DNA of 64,000 nucleotides from assembly GCF_014698335.1 (NCBI RefSeq), contig NZ_JACJSV010000003.1, forward strand, positions 62,001 to 126,000, written 5' to 3'. Positions 1 to 8,330 of this stretch are shown here, one piece after another; position 1 is the first letter of the stretch; every line of letters begins with the position of its first letter. The notes beneath the pieces are model-generated. The model was not told where the DNA came from. It saw only the letters and a list, made by a program, of their open reading frames with translations, and did not search any database. This DNA comes from Microcystis viridis FACHB-1342 (GTDB lineage Bacteria; Cyanobacteriota; Cyanobacteriia; Cyanobacteriales; Microcystaceae). Both the position numbers and the translations under genes were made by a program.

Positions 1-216
1 GTAGATAGAGTTACCCTCGATTTTGCCGATTTAACTAACACTATTTTTACCGATGCGATCGCCACTCGCAGCCGTTTTTATGACACAATTATTACTGGGG
101 CCGATTTCACTAACGCGGTCATTGATAACTATCAGGTCAAGTTAATGTGTGAACGGGCCGATGGCATTAATCCAGTCACGGGAGTGGCCACCAGGGATAG
201 TTTAGGCTGTAATTAG
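1..216 (+). CDS. pentapeptide-repeat protein, C-terminal fragment
   Basis: The window opens inside a reading frame that runs from base 1 to a TAG at 214-216. The 71 visible residues contain A(D/N)-(L/F)-T-(N/D) pentapeptide steps such as DFADLTN and GADFTNA. They end in a capping segment finishing DSLGCN, which is common in cyanobacterial, often lumenal or periplasmic, pentapeptide-repeat proteins. These proteins fold as right-handed quadrilateral beta-helices, and the role is usually unknown. The start and any signal peptide lie outside the window. Confidence 0.75.
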   Translation, partial: VDRVTLDFADLTNTIFTDAIATRSRFYDTIITGADFTNAVIDNYQVKLMCERADGINPVTGVATRDSLGCN

Positions 217-343
217 CAATTCCGGGCAGATTCTGGCTGACGGCACAAAAATAGCCTACCCCCTACACTCCGGCTATCTCGATCAAGACAGCAGGGGTGT
301 AGAATGAAAATACTGAGCGAGGCTAGAGAAAGGAGAGGGACTC

Positions 344-931
344 TTGATAATCGTCATCGATAACTATGATAGTTTTACCTACAATTTAGTCCAGTATTTG
401 GGAGAATTAGCCTCCGAGTTCCTGATCGCCTTGCCGATCGAGGTCTATCGTAATGATAAAATCGATCTGGCCACGATCGAACAAATGCGGCCGGATGGGA
501 TTGTCATTTCCCCCGGTCCTGGTCGTCCGGTCGATGCGGGCATATCTCTGGAATTAATCGCCAAATTTGGCCCCCATTTGCCGATTTTGGGGGTCTGTCT
601 GGGTCATCAAAGTATCGGTCAGGTATTCGGGGGGGATGTGGTCCGGGCCCCGGTCTTGATGCACGGCAAAACTTCCCCAATCTATCACAACAGTGAAGGG
701 GTATTTCAAGGCTTAGAAAATCCTTTTACTGCCACCCGTTACCATAGTTTAGTGATCGATCGCTCCACCATGCCGGATAATTTAGAGATCACGGCCTGGG
801 TGGAAGATGGCACGGTCATGGGAGTCCGTCATCGGGATTACCCCCAGATTCAAGGGGTACAATTCCATCCCGAAAGTATTTTAACCACTGCCGGCAAGGA
901 ACTTTTAAGAAACTTTCTCCGATCCCTCTAG
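344..931 (+). CDS. trpG: anthranilate synthase component II (glutamine amidotransferase)
   Basis: This 195-aa class I glutamine amidotransferase supplies ammonia to the chorismate-converting subunit in tryptophan synthesis; the same family can serve p-aminobenzoate synthesis. The catalytic triad is visible: Cys85 in GVCLGHQ, and His175 and Glu177 in VQFHPES. The oxyanion strand SPGPG is at 56-60. The start is a TTG preceded by AGGAGAGGGA at 331-340, and the protein begins MIIVIDNYDSF as is typical of the family. Its presumed partner trpE lies 3.5 kb downstream at 4397 and not in the same operon, as is often seen in cyanobacteria. Confidence 0.95.
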   Translation: MIIVIDNYDSFTYNLVQYLGELASEFLIALPIEVYRNDKIDLATIEQMRPDGIVISPGPGRPVDAGISLELIAKFGPHLPILGVCLGHQSIGQVFGGDVVRAPVLMHGKTSPIYHNSEGVFQGLENPFTATRYHSLVIDRSTMPDNLEITAWVEDGTVMGVRHRDYPQIQGVQFHPESILTTAGKELLRNFLRSL

Positions 932-992
932 TGTTTACTAATCGCCAACCCCTGAAATTAACCTTAACTTGATTAATTCTGCATCTATATTT

Positions 993-1802
993 ATGAAAAG
1001 GCGAGATTTTATCTTATCGGCGGGGACAAGTTTCTTAACCGTGGCAGTAAGCTCTGTTTTAGCGGAAACTAAACCCAAACCCACTAACCCCACTCCCGCT
1101 CAAAAACCCGATGATTCCCTCTTAGTTCAATGGTTGGGTCATAGTTGCTTTTTATTCACCGGAGGAGGACAAAGAGTCCTAGTTAATCCCTTCCGGGCCA
1201 TTGGTTGTACGGCGGGTTTTCCTTTGCCAAAAGTAGAAGCAGATATCGTTTTAATTAGTAGTCAACTGTGGGATGAAGGGGCTGCCGAGGGTTTACCCGG
1301 TAATCCGAAAATTTTGTTTGAGCCGGGGGCCTACGATCTGGGTAAATTAAAATTCCAGGGTATTAGTATCGCCCATGATCGCATGGGAGGGCAACGTTTC
1401 GGCATGAATGTGGCCTGGCGTTGGACCCAAGCGGGGATTAGTATTGTCCATTTAGGGGGGGCAGCGGCCCCAATTGAATTAGAACAAAGAATTCTGCTGG
1501 GTTCGCCGGATTTAGCTTTTATTCCCGTGGGAGGTGGTCCAAAAAATTATAATCCCCAAGAGGCAAAACAGGCGATCGAAGTTTTACAACCGCGAATAGC
1601 TGTCCCGACGCAATACTTCACCAGTGCCGCCGATAAAAATGCCTGTGAATTGGTGTCTGTAGATGAGTTTCTCAAGTTAGTCAAGGATAAAAATATCCGT
1701 TTAATCGGGGACAATAAATTACGGATTCGTGCCGCCGATTTACCGAAAAAAGGGACGCTCATTCGCGTGTTTGACTACCGCAATCTGTTAGAGAAATCCT
1801 AA
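993..1802 (+). CDS. metallo-beta-lactamase-fold protein with degenerate metal site, Tat-like signal
   Basis: A 269-aa protein. I chose the ATG at 993 over an upstream in-frame TTG at 969 because it places MKRRDF and a hydrophobic stretch at the N-terminus, which looks like a twin-arginine export signal ending near VLAETK. The body resembles UlaG-like Zn-dependent hydrolases (LVQWLGHSCFLF, then GQRVLVNPF). The family's HxHxDH motif after the ADIVLIS strand is replaced by SSQLWDEG, so the usual dinuclear metal site appears absent. The later HLGGAA replaces the common HLGD. It is probably an exported, non-canonical member, and the activity is unknown. It follows trpG by 61 bp. Confidence 0.7.
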   Translation: MKRRDFILSAGTSFLTVAVSSVLAETKPKPTNPTPAQKPDDSLLVQWLGHSCFLFTGGGQRVLVNPFRAIGCTAGFPLPKVEADIVLISSQLWDEGAAEGLPGNPKILFEPGAYDLGKLKFQGISIAHDRMGGQRFGMNVAWRWTQAGISIVHLGGAAAPIELEQRILLGSPDLAFIPVGGGPKNYNPQEAKQAIEVLQPRIAVPTQYFTSAADKNACELVSVDEFLKLVKDKNIRLIGDNKLRIRAADLPKKGTLIRVFDYRNLLEKS

Positions 1803-1881
1803 CTTTTAGGAGCCATTGACCTAGGCCTGCTTTAGAGCATCTCCTAGTTCTCTAAAAATTGCTTTAACAATCTTATTAAAA

Positions 1882-3519
1882 ATGTTTTTGCTGAAAGAAT
1901 CTCGCTCTTTTTTTAGACAGGGATGGACAATTGCAGTTTTACTAATTGCCCTGCTTGTTTCCCTGCCAATTTTATCGGTAGCCAGTAGTTTATTAACTAA
2001 TTCCAGTCAAGTCTGGCAACATCTGATCGAAACTGTTCTCTGGGATTATCTAGTTAATTCTTTTTGGTTAATGGGTGGGGTGGGTAGCGGTGTTTTAATC
2101 ATCGGTGTTGGCACCGCTTGGTTAATAACGATGTGTCAATTTCCCGGTCGTCAACAATTTCAATGGTTATTATTACTACCCCTTGCCGCTCCTGCCTATC
2201 TCTTGGCCTATACTTATACCAATATGATGGACTATTTTGGTCCGGTGCAGACGTTCTTAAGAAGTGTTTTCGCTTGGAATAGTGTCGAAGATTATTGGTT
2301 TCCTAATATCCGTTCTCTTTGGGGGGGGATTCTGATGTTAATACTGGTGCTTTATCCCTACGTTTATCTGTTAGCAAGGGTCGGTTTTTTAGAACAATCT
2401 GTCTGCACAGTGGAAGCAAGTCGCTCCTTGGGATGTAACCCTTGGCGCAGTTTTTTTACCGTCGCTTTACCCCTAACAAGACCGGCAATTATGGCAGGAT
2501 TAGCCCTAGCTTTAATGGAAACTCTGAATGATTTTGGTACGGTACAGTATTTCGGTATTAATGCTTTTACCACGGGGATTTATAATACTTGGTTCGGTAT
2601 GGGCGATCGCATAGCAGCGGGACAGTTATCCACAGTTTTAATGGTATTTATCCTCGTTTTAGTTTTCCTTGAACAATCCTCCCGTCGTCAAGCTCGTTAC
2701 TATGAAATGACCAATCGTTTCCAGTCACCGACTAAGTACGAACTAGGATTTGTTCGCAGTTTTTTGGCAATGATCTCCTGTTTTGTGCTGGTATTTCTGG
2801 GGTTTATTGCCCCTGCTTTTTATCTAGCTTATCTAGCCTTTAATCATGCCCAAGAAACTTTTAATAATGACTTTTTTAGTTTGTCACTAAACAGTTTTTT
2901 TCTGGCTAGTTTAAGCGCAATTATTGCGGTAGTTTTAGCTTTAATTCTCGCCTACGGGGAAAGACTTAATCCGAATAAAACTCTTAAGGGTTCTGTGCGG
3001 ATTGCGGCCGCTGGTTATGCTATCCCCGGCATTGTTATCGCCGTGGGGGTTTTAATTCCTCTCGGCCAATTAGATAACTTTTTCAATCAAGGATTAAATA
3101 TCAATTTAATTCTGAGCGGCACGATTTTCTGTCTAATTTTTGCCTATATTGTCCGCTTTTTAGCCGTAGCTTTTTCCACGTTAGAATCGAGCTTAAGTAA
3201 AATTAAACCTAGTTTAGATGATGCTTCCCGCAGCCTTGGCTATGGCACTGGTGCCACTTTAATTAAAGTGCATATTCCTCTTTTGTCGGGGGGATTATTG
3301 ACGGCGGCTATGTTAGTTTTTGTCGATGTGATGAAGGAATTACCTGCTACTTTGGTCTTAAGACCTTTTAATTTTGATACCCTAGCGGTGCGCGTTTATC
3401 AATACGCCAGTGATGAACGTTTGGTGGAAGCAGCAGCCCCGGCCCTGGCCATTGTCCTAGTGGGATTAATTCCAGTAATTTTTTTAAGTTGGCAAATTTC
3501 CCGACGGGCGATCGATTAA
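1882..3519 (+). CDS. futB: iron(III) ABC transporter permease, fused two-domain (FutB/SfuB type)
   Basis: A 545-aa inner-membrane permease with about twelve hydrophobic segments and two binding-protein-dependent transport domains. Each half carries an EAA-type loop: EASRSLGCNPWRSFFTVALPL at about 178-198 and DASRSLGYGTGATLIKVHIPL in the C-terminal half. The double-domain layout is typical of ferric iron permeases (FutB, SfuB, FbpB). No periplasmic binding protein or ATPase gene is adjacent, so partners must be encoded elsewhere, as for the scattered fut genes of Synechocystis. The symbol rests on family resemblance; thiamine or other ferric-type permeases are less likely alternatives. Confidence 0.85.
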   Translation: MFLLKESRSFFRQGWTIAVLLIALLVSLPILSVASSLLTNSSQVWQHLIETVLWDYLVNSFWLMGGVGSGVLIIGVGTAWLITMCQFPGRQQFQWLLLLPLAAPAYLLAYTYTNMMDYFGPVQTFLRSVFAWNSVEDYWFPNIRSLWGGILMLILVLYPYVYLLARVGFLEQSVCTVEASRSLGCNPWRSFFTVALPLTRPAIMAGLALALMETLNDFGTVQYFGINAFTTGIYNTWFGMGDRIAAGQLSTVLMVFILVLVFLEQSSRRQARYYEMTNRFQSPTKYELGFVRSFLAMISCFVLVFLGFIAPAFYLAYLAFNHAQETFNNDFFSLSLNSFFLASLSAIIAVVLALILAYGERLNPNKTLKGSVRIAAAGYAIPGIVIAVGVLIPLGQLDNFFNQGLNINLILSGTIFCLIFAYIVRFLAVAFSTLESSLSKIKPSLDDASRSLGYGTGATLIKVHIPLLSGGLLTAAMLVFVDVMKELPATLVLRPFNFDTLAVRVYQYASDERLVEAAAPALAIVLVGLIPVIFLSWQISRRAID

Positions 3520-3572
3520 AGTGGTGGTCGATTCCTAGACCAGTTGGCGATCGGCCAGCAGCTTAGTTCTAT

Positions 3573-3712
3573 TTAGGGTTTGCGGCAAAAAGTTTGTTGG
3601 TGGGGTTAGGAGACAGGAGACAGGAGACAGGAGATTATTTTATTTATTCTCCCCACACCCCACACCCCACACCCCACACCCTGCCTCCACGAAAAACTTT
3701 GTCGGTAAATCC
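3573..3712 (+). repeat. MITE-like element carrying a CCCCACACCC minisatellite
   Basis: This 140-bp segment is bordered by a perfect 9-bp direct repeat TAGTTCTAT (3564-3572 and 3713-3721). It has imperfect inverted ends, GGGTTTGCGGCAAAAAG on the left against a reverse-complement GGATTTACCGACAAAG on the right. Inside are (CAGGAGA)n and (CCCCACA)n tracts. Its left end resembles the GGGTTTGCTGAAAAA end of the element at the trpE stop. It fills most of the gap between the iron permease and psaD. Confidence 0.55.
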
Positions 3713-3739
3713 TAGTTCTATAGTCTAGTACAAAATAAT

Positions 3740-3757
3740 GTTACAGTTCTTGACAAG
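3740..3757 (+). promoter_or_regulatory. putative HLR1 (RpaB-type) site upstream of psaD
   Basis: Two imperfect 8-bp direct repeats, GTTACAGT and TTGACAAG, are separated by 2 bp. This matches the layout of the HLR1 element that RpaB binds upstream of cyanobacterial photosystem I genes. The second half is also a TTGACA -35 match. It lies 80-97 bp upstream of the psaD ATG. The second repeat departs from consensus, so this is an inference from position and layout. Confidence 0.45.
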
Positions 3758-3836
3758 ACTACTAGAGAGGGGGGGTGTCAGTGATAGGATTCCCTAAAAC
3801 CCCTTTTCTTTATTTGTGTAGAGAGAACAACATCCT

Positions 3837-4262
3837 ATGACAGAACTTTCTGGAAAAGCTCCCAAGTTCGGTGGCAGCACGGGCGGTTTACTCGCCAAAG
3901 CCGATCTGGAAGAAAAGTACGCCATCACCTGGACAAGCAGCAAAGAACAAGTCTTTGAAATGCCCACCGGTGGCGCCGCTATCATGAACGAAGGCGAAAA
4001 TCTCCTCTATTTGGCCCGCAAAGAACAGGCGCTCGCTCTTGGTACCCAATTCCGGACGAAATTTAAGCCCAAAATCGAAGATTACAAAATCTATCGGATT
4101 TATCCCAGTGGTGAAGTGCAGTATCTCCACCCTGCTGATGGTGTCTTCCCCGAAAAAGTTAACGCTGGTCGTGAATTTTTCGGCAAAAAAGACCGCAATA
4201 TCGGCAAAAACCCCGAACCAGCGACAATTAAGTTCTCTGGTGTAACTCCCTACGAAGCATAA
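3837..4262 (+). CDS. psaD: photosystem I subunit II, ferredoxin-docking protein
   Basis: A 141-aa stromal-side subunit of photosystem I, the usual length for cyanobacterial PsaD. It covers the PsaA/PsaB reducing side and guides ferredoxin docking. Recognisable segments are the N-terminal [16 protein letters not shown], the basic [20 protein letters not shown] region, and the C-terminal [13 protein letters not shown]. There is no membrane helix, as expected for an extrinsic subunit. A hairpin follows 10 bp after the stop, then trpE in the same direction; psaD followed by trpE is also the order in Synechocystis 6803 (from memory). Confidence 0.98.
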   Translation: MTELSGKAPKFGGSTGGLLAKADLEEKYAITWTSSKEQVFEMPTGGAAIMNEGENLLYLARKEQALALGTQFRTKFKPKIEDYKIYRIYPSGEVQYLHPADGVFPEKVNAGREFFGKKDRNIGKNPEPATIKFSGVTPYEA

Positions 4263-4272
4263 ATAAACCCTA

Positions 4273-4340
4273 AAATCGAGAGTGGGGAGTTAGATTTAGA
4301 AGCTATTTAGCCCCAAGATTTGACTTCCGACTCTCGATTT
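4273..4340 (+). terminator. inverted repeat between psaD and trpE, probable terminator or processing hairpin
   Basis: Perfect 11-bp arms AAATCGAGAGT (4273-4283) and ACTCTCGATTT (4330-4340) pair across a 46-base loop. The pairing extends imperfectly inward (GGGGAGTTAG against TGACTTCC). It sits directly after the psaD stop. There is no clean T-run beyond the three Ts of the arm, so partial termination or mRNA stabilisation is also possible. Confidence 0.5.
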
Positions 4341-4396
4341 CTCTGATCGCAATCGGCTACAAGTGTTGTGCTATCCGTTTCCTGAACCATCAAAAT

Positions 4397-5917
4397 ATGA
4401 TCTTCCCCGACTTCGATCGCTTTCGTGAACTGGCTGGCCAAGGTAACTTTATTCCTGTCTATCAAGAATGGGTCGCTGACCTAGAAACACCCGTTTCGGC
4501 CTGGTATAAAGTTTGTGCCGATCAAGCCTACAATTTTTTATTAGAGTCGGTGGAAGGGGGCGAAACCTTGGGACGCTACAGCTTTTTAGGCGGCGATCCC
4601 GTCTGGGTATTGGAAGCGCGGGGAAACACCACCACCCAAACTTTTCGCAATGGTTCTCAAGAGATTTTTTCGGGGGATCCTTTCGAGATTTTAACCCAAT
4701 GTTTAGCCCCGATTGTGCCGGTTAAATTGCCGCAATTACCCGCCGGAATAGGGGGGTTATTTGGTTTTTGGGGTTATGAATTAATTAATTGGATTGAACC
4801 GCGAGTGCCTATTTATCCCGCTACGGATGCCGATCTACCGGATGGTATTTGGATGCAGGTGGATAATCTGATTATTTTCGATCAAGTTAAACGGAAAATC
4901 TGGGCGATAGCTTATGCCGATATCCGGGGTAATAATCCCGATTTAGCAGCTGCTTATCAAGCGGCTTGCGATCGAGTGACACAGTTAGTTCTGAAGTTAC
5001 GATTACCCCTACCAACTAATGCCAAAACCCTAGAATTATTACCAGTTGGCCAGGGAAAAGAATTAGTTTATGAAAGCAATACAACTCAGGAAAAATTCTG
5101 TCAAAATGTCCTAAAAGCCAAGGATTATATCAAAGCGGGGGATATTTTTCAGGTGGTTATTTCCCAGCGTTTAAATGCCAATTATCATGGTCATCCCTTC
5201 GATTTATATCGTTCCTTGCGTCTGATTAATCCTTCTCCCTACATGGCTTTTTATAACTTTAAGGATTGGCAAATTATTGGCTCTAGTCCTGAAGTGATGG
5301 TTAAGGCAGAACGGGACGAATTAGGTAAAATAAGAGCTACGGTCAGACCAATTGCTGGAACCCGTCGCCGGGGACAAAACTTCGGTGAAGATCAAGCTTT
5401 AGCAATAGATTTATTGCAAGATCCCAAAGAAATTGCCGAGCATATTATGTTAGTGGATTTGGGGAGAAATGATCTAGGTCGGGTGTGCGATCGAGGTACG
5501 GTCAAAGTGGATGAATTAATGATAATTGAACGTTATTCCCACGTTATGCACATTGTTAGTAATGTGGTGGGGGATTTAGCAACCAATAAAAGTGCTTGGG
5601 ATTTATTAAAAGCTTGTTTTCCGGCGGGAACTGTCAGTGGGGCCCCGAAAATTCGCGCTATGGAAATTATTCATGAATTAGAACCCTGTCGTCGTGGTCC
5701 CTATTCAGGGGTTTATGGTTACTACGATTTCGAGGGACAGTTAAATAGTGCCATCACAATCCGCACTATGATTGTTCGTCCCCAGGGTAATCAAAATTAT
5801 CTGGTTTCTGTGCAAGCGGGAGCGGGGTTAGTAGCCGATTCTGAGCCGGAGAAAGAGTATGAAGAAACCCTCAACAAAGCGAGGGGTTTATTGGAGGCAA
5901 TTCGCTGTTTAAGTTAG
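4397..5917 (+). CDS. trpE: anthranilate synthase component I
   Basis: A 506-aa chorismate-binding enzyme that makes anthranilate from chorismate and ammonia, the first committed step of tryptophan synthesis. The N-terminal region has the LLESVEGGETLGRYSFLG segment associated with tryptophan feedback binding. The C-terminal chorismate-binding domain shows GSSPEVMVK, RPIAGTRRRG, DPKEIAEHIMLVDLGRNDLGR and ERYSHVMHIVSNV. A paralogous PabB or isochorismate synthase role is less likely given the full N-terminal domain. Its TAG stop (5915-5917) is shared with the left end of an inserted MITE, so the 3' end was shaped by that insertion without changing the protein. Confidence 0.95.
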   Translation: MIFPDFDRFRELAGQGNFIPVYQEWVADLETPVSAWYKVCADQAYNFLLESVEGGETLGRYSFLGGDPVWVLEARGNTTTQTFRNGSQEIFSGDPFEILTQCLAPIVPVKLPQLPAGIGGLFGFWGYELINWIEPRVPIYPATDADLPDGIWMQVDNLIIFDQVKRKIWAIAYADIRGNNPDLAAAYQAACDRVTQLVLKLRLPLPTNAKTLELLPVGQGKELVYESNTTQEKFCQNVLKAKDYIKAGDIFQVVISQRLNANYHGHPFDLYRSLRLINPSPYMAFYNFKDWQIIGSSPEVMVKAERDELGKIRATVRPIAGTRRRGQNFGEDQALAIDLLQDPKEIAEHIMLVDLGRNDLGRVCDRGTVKVDELMIIERYSHVMHIVSNVVGDLATNKSAWDLLKACFPAGTVSGAPKIRAMEIIHELEPCRRGPYSGVYGYYDFEGQLNSAITIRTMIVRPQGNQNYLVSVQAGAGLVADSEPEKEYEETLNKARGLLEAIRCLS

Positions 5918-6123
5918 GGTTTGCTGAAAAAGCTTTTCCTGGGGGCAGGGTGTGGGGTGTGGGGTGTGGGGTTTTACCGATTTTGAGGTAGTCAGTTGCC
6001 TAATTTTCAGGGAAAAAGTACCTGAATTTTGCCCCCGATCCCCGCAATGGCTGGCACTTTTTGAGGGGAAAAAAGTCTAAAAGTCTTATCCAACAAGGTT
6101 TTTAGATTTATTCAGCAAGCCCT
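5916..6123. mobile_element. 208-bp MITE with 13-bp TIRs and 5-bp target duplication
   Basis: Terminal inverted repeats AGGGTTTGCTGAA (5916-5928) and TTCAGCAAGCCCT (6111-6123) differ at one base. AAGTT is duplicated on both sides (5911-5915 and 6124-6128). There is no transposase ORF inside. The interior holds a GTGTGGGG minisatellite (about 5947-5972) and a right-hand segment AAAAGTCTTATCCAACAAGG typical of an insertion-sequence end. The insertion point is inside the trpE stop codon, and the duplicated target regenerates a TAG. Confidence 0.75.
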
Positions 6124-6215
6124 AAGTTAGATTTTTTAGACCGGGATCATCCTTCTCTATTTAACCTCATTAGCAGAAACGATCGGAGCCTTGAATAACT
6201 TGAGAGGAAAAATAC

Positions 6216-6995
6216 TTAATTGGTAGCTCTGGGGGAAACTCTGGTGCTGACAGAGTATTTAACTTTATCTTTATCGGTATCTCCAGTAGTCAGATTTACC
6301 TCAGCGTTGGCATTCAAAATCACTTGATTACCACCCGCGCGAATACAGGCATAAAAACCGTCCACAGTATCTGCGGGGATTCGGGTAAAACCCGTAGGAC
6401 AATTGGGGTTATTAGCAGCCGCTGCTAACCTATCGGTGACGGGGGAAGGTATCCAAGAATTAATATCATAGTTGCCATCTTCGTCCAAGTTTGGACCATA
6501 GCGCCACAAGACTAGACCGGTCAAGCTATCTTGAGTCCGACTGTTTTGGGTATAGTAAACGATCTGGTTGGGGAGCGGCTGACTGAGATCGTTGGGGTTA
6601 GGAATTTGGAAAGCAAGAACTGCTCGCGCTTCTTCTGTTCGCGCTTCTTCAGGCACGCTCTCGATCGCCGCTGCCGTGGCTTCAGAATCAGCGATAGTTT
6701 TTGCCCGTCTCACTTCATCTGAAACAAACTCTAGAGTACGATTAAGATTATTTTGGATTTCAGTACCAGCATTAGCTCGATAGTTACTTCTGAGCAGGTT
6801 AGTTACGCCAATTCCCGCCACCGAGATGGCAATCAGCATCATCGAACTTGCTAGTAAAACCTCTGTAATTGTAAAACCTGCTTGTCGAACCAGTTGGTGA
6901 GCTTGTCGAACTGGTTGGTGAGCTTGTCGAACCAACCGAGCGGATTTTTTTGGTAAACGGCCTAGGTGATTGATGTACCCTAAATAAAAACGCAT
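6216..6995 (-). CDS. pseudopilin with type IV prepilin signal (HpsC-like)
   Basis: About 259 aa from the ATG at 6995; an upstream TTG at 7076 would add 27 residues and cannot be excluded. The prepilin peptidase site G|FTITEV is at residue 40, followed by one hydrophobic helix (LLASSMMLIAISVAGIGVTNLL), the standard N-terminus of type IV pilins and pseudopilins. The globular part has a C-P/C pair (NPNCPTGF, FYACIRAGG) as in hormogonium polysaccharide secretion pseudopilins such as HpsC. The leader is unusually long because a 21-bp DNA repeat was inserted in frame. It probably acts in a pilus-like secretion apparatus in the inner membrane. Confidence 0.75.
   Translation of the reverse strand: MRFYLGYINHLGRLPKKSARLVRQAHQPVRQAHQLVRQAGFTITEVLLASSMMLIAISVAGIGVTNLLRSNYRANAGTEIQNNLNRTLEFVSDEVRRAKTIADSEATAAAIESVPEEARTEEARAVLAFQIPNPNDLSQPLPNQIVYYTQNSRTQDSLTGLVLWRYGPNLDEDGNYDINSWIPSPVTDRLAAAANNPNCPTGFTRIPADTVDGFYACIRAGGNQVILNANAEVNLTTGDTDKDKVKYSVSTRVSPRATN
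6880..6936 (-). repeat. 21-bp dispersed repeat inside the prepilin leader
   Basis: Two copies (6880-6900 and 6901-6921) and a partial third (from 6922) of GCTTGTCGAACCAGTTGGTGA lie head to tail. Because 21 is a multiple of three, they add heptapeptides (RQAHQPV, RQAHQLV, RQA) to the leader without breaking the frame. The GTTCGACAAGCTCACCAACC core looks like a dispersed intergenic repeat. Confidence 0.8.
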
Positions 6996-7417
6996 AGTTT
7001 TAACCCGTGCCAATTTCTCTGTTCTGTACCCCCCTAAATATTTGGTATTTATTGCAGTCACAGAGGTTTTATTCAACTATCGGTCAATCAACTCAAAAGG
7101 TGTTTTCAGAAACCACTGAAAACTTACTACCACCTACTGCCTTCAAAATTTCCCTAGAAAACTCCCGATCAAAAATTTCTTGACCTAACTAACTTCACCA
7201 CTAACCACATCATAGCCTAAAAAAATTCCATAGATAGTAATTGAACTATGGCCAGAGAGCTGATTTTGTTCACAGCTATTATGGGAGTAAGTGGTTTTAC
7301 AGCTAATTCCGTACATTTGTATTAGTATAATTGTTGACCCTCAAGGAGATAAGAGGGCCCAAGGACTGGTTACAATCAAGGATAGGTAATTTTTTGATCG
7401 ATGTCATCTAAATAATC
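6996..7417. other. intergenic region between divergent pseudopilin and gloA
   Basis: No gene seen. It should hold the divergent promoters. A small hairpin CCCTC-N10-GAGGG lies at about 7337-7356. The segment from 7190 to 7330 is AT-rich, with TATTAGTATAATTG near 7320 as a possible -10 region for gloA. Confidence 0.4.
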
Positions 7418-7828
7418 ATGCGTCTCTTACACACCATGCTCCGGGTCAATAACTTGCAGGAATCTCTACAATTTTACTGCGATGTGCTAGGAATGAAGTT
7501 ATTGCGCCGGAAAGACTATCCCAATGGTCAATTTACCCTCGCTTTCGTCGGTTATGGCGATGAGGCTAATCATGCTGTCATCGAACTGACCTATAATTGG
7601 GGAGTCGATCGCTATGAGGTCGGTAATGCTTACGGTCATATTGCCCTAGGCGTGGATGATATCTATAGCACCTGTGAGAAAATTCAATCTCTTGGTGGCA
7701 ATGTCACCCGGGAACCAGGCCCGATGAAACACGGTTCTACGGTGATTGCTTTCGTGGAAGATCCTAATGGCTACAAGATCGAGTTAATTCAACTAGGAAC
7801 CCAGGGTGCTGCCGTGACTACGGCTTAA
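7418..7828 (+). CDS. gloA: lactoylglutathione lyase (glyoxalase I)
   Basis: A 136-aa cytoplasmic VOC-fold metalloenzyme that isomerises the hemithioacetal of methylglyoxal and glutathione. The four metal ligands fall at the expected places: His5, Glu56, His74 and Glu122. The signatures [24 protein letters not shown] and [11 protein letters not shown] are clear. Length is normal for bacterial Ni-type GloA. The CYTH protein starts 10 bp after its stop, so the two are probably co-transcribed. Confidence 0.95.
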   Translation: MRLLHTMLRVNNLQESLQFYCDVLGMKLLRRKDYPNGQFTLAFVGYGDEANHAVIELTYNWGVDRYEVGNAYGHIALGVDDIYSTCEKIQSLGGNVTREPGPMKHGSTVIAFVEDPNGYKIELIQLGTQGAAVTTA

Positions 7829-7838
7829 TCAAAAACTT

Positions 7839-8306
7839 ATGTCTGTTGAAATTGAACGGAAATTTCTGGTTAAAGGGGATGACTGGCGATCGCTTGCGAT
7901 CAGGAAGTTGTATCGTCAGGGATATATTCCTACCCAAGATGGATTGACAACCGTGCGGGTTCGTGTGGTTGGAGAGCGGGGTTATTTAACCATTAAAGGC
8001 AAGACTGAGGGCATTAGTCGTCAGGAATTCGAGTATGTAATTCCCCTAGAAGATGCGGCGCTCATGTTAGAAAACCTCTGTAAAAAACCTTTAATTGAAA
8101 AGATTCGTCATCGCATTTCTCTGGATAATTTAACTTGGGAAGTTGATGAATTTTTGGGAGATAATCAAGGTTTGATTATGGCTGAAATTGAGTTAGAACA
8201 AGAGGATCAAGTCATTACTATTCCCGATTGGATCGGCGAAGAAGTCACGGGAGATGAGCGATACTACAATAGCAATTTACAGAAATTTCCCTATAAAATG
8301 TGGTGA
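7839..8306 (+). CDS. CYTH domain phosphohydrolase (triphosphatase family)
   Basis: A 155-aa single-domain CYTH protein. The ExExK signature is at the N-terminus (Glu4, Glu6, Lys8 in VEIERKFLV), followed by alternating charged strands (TVRVRVVGERGYLTIKG, EVDEFLGDNQGLIMAEIELE) that line the triphosphate tunnel. Small bacterial members are commonly metal-dependent tripolyphosphatases, and adenylate cyclase activity is rarer. It lies 10 bp after gloA. Confidence 0.88.
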   Translation: MSVEIERKFLVKGDDWRSLAIRKLYRQGYIPTQDGLTTVRVRVVGERGYLTIKGKTEGISRQEFEYVIPLEDAALMLENLCKKPLIEKIRHRISLDNLTWEVDEFLGDNQGLIMAEIELEQEDQVITIPDWIGEEVTGDERYYNSNLQKFPYKMW

Positions 8307-8330
8307 TTGTAGTATTAATTTTCTCCCAGT

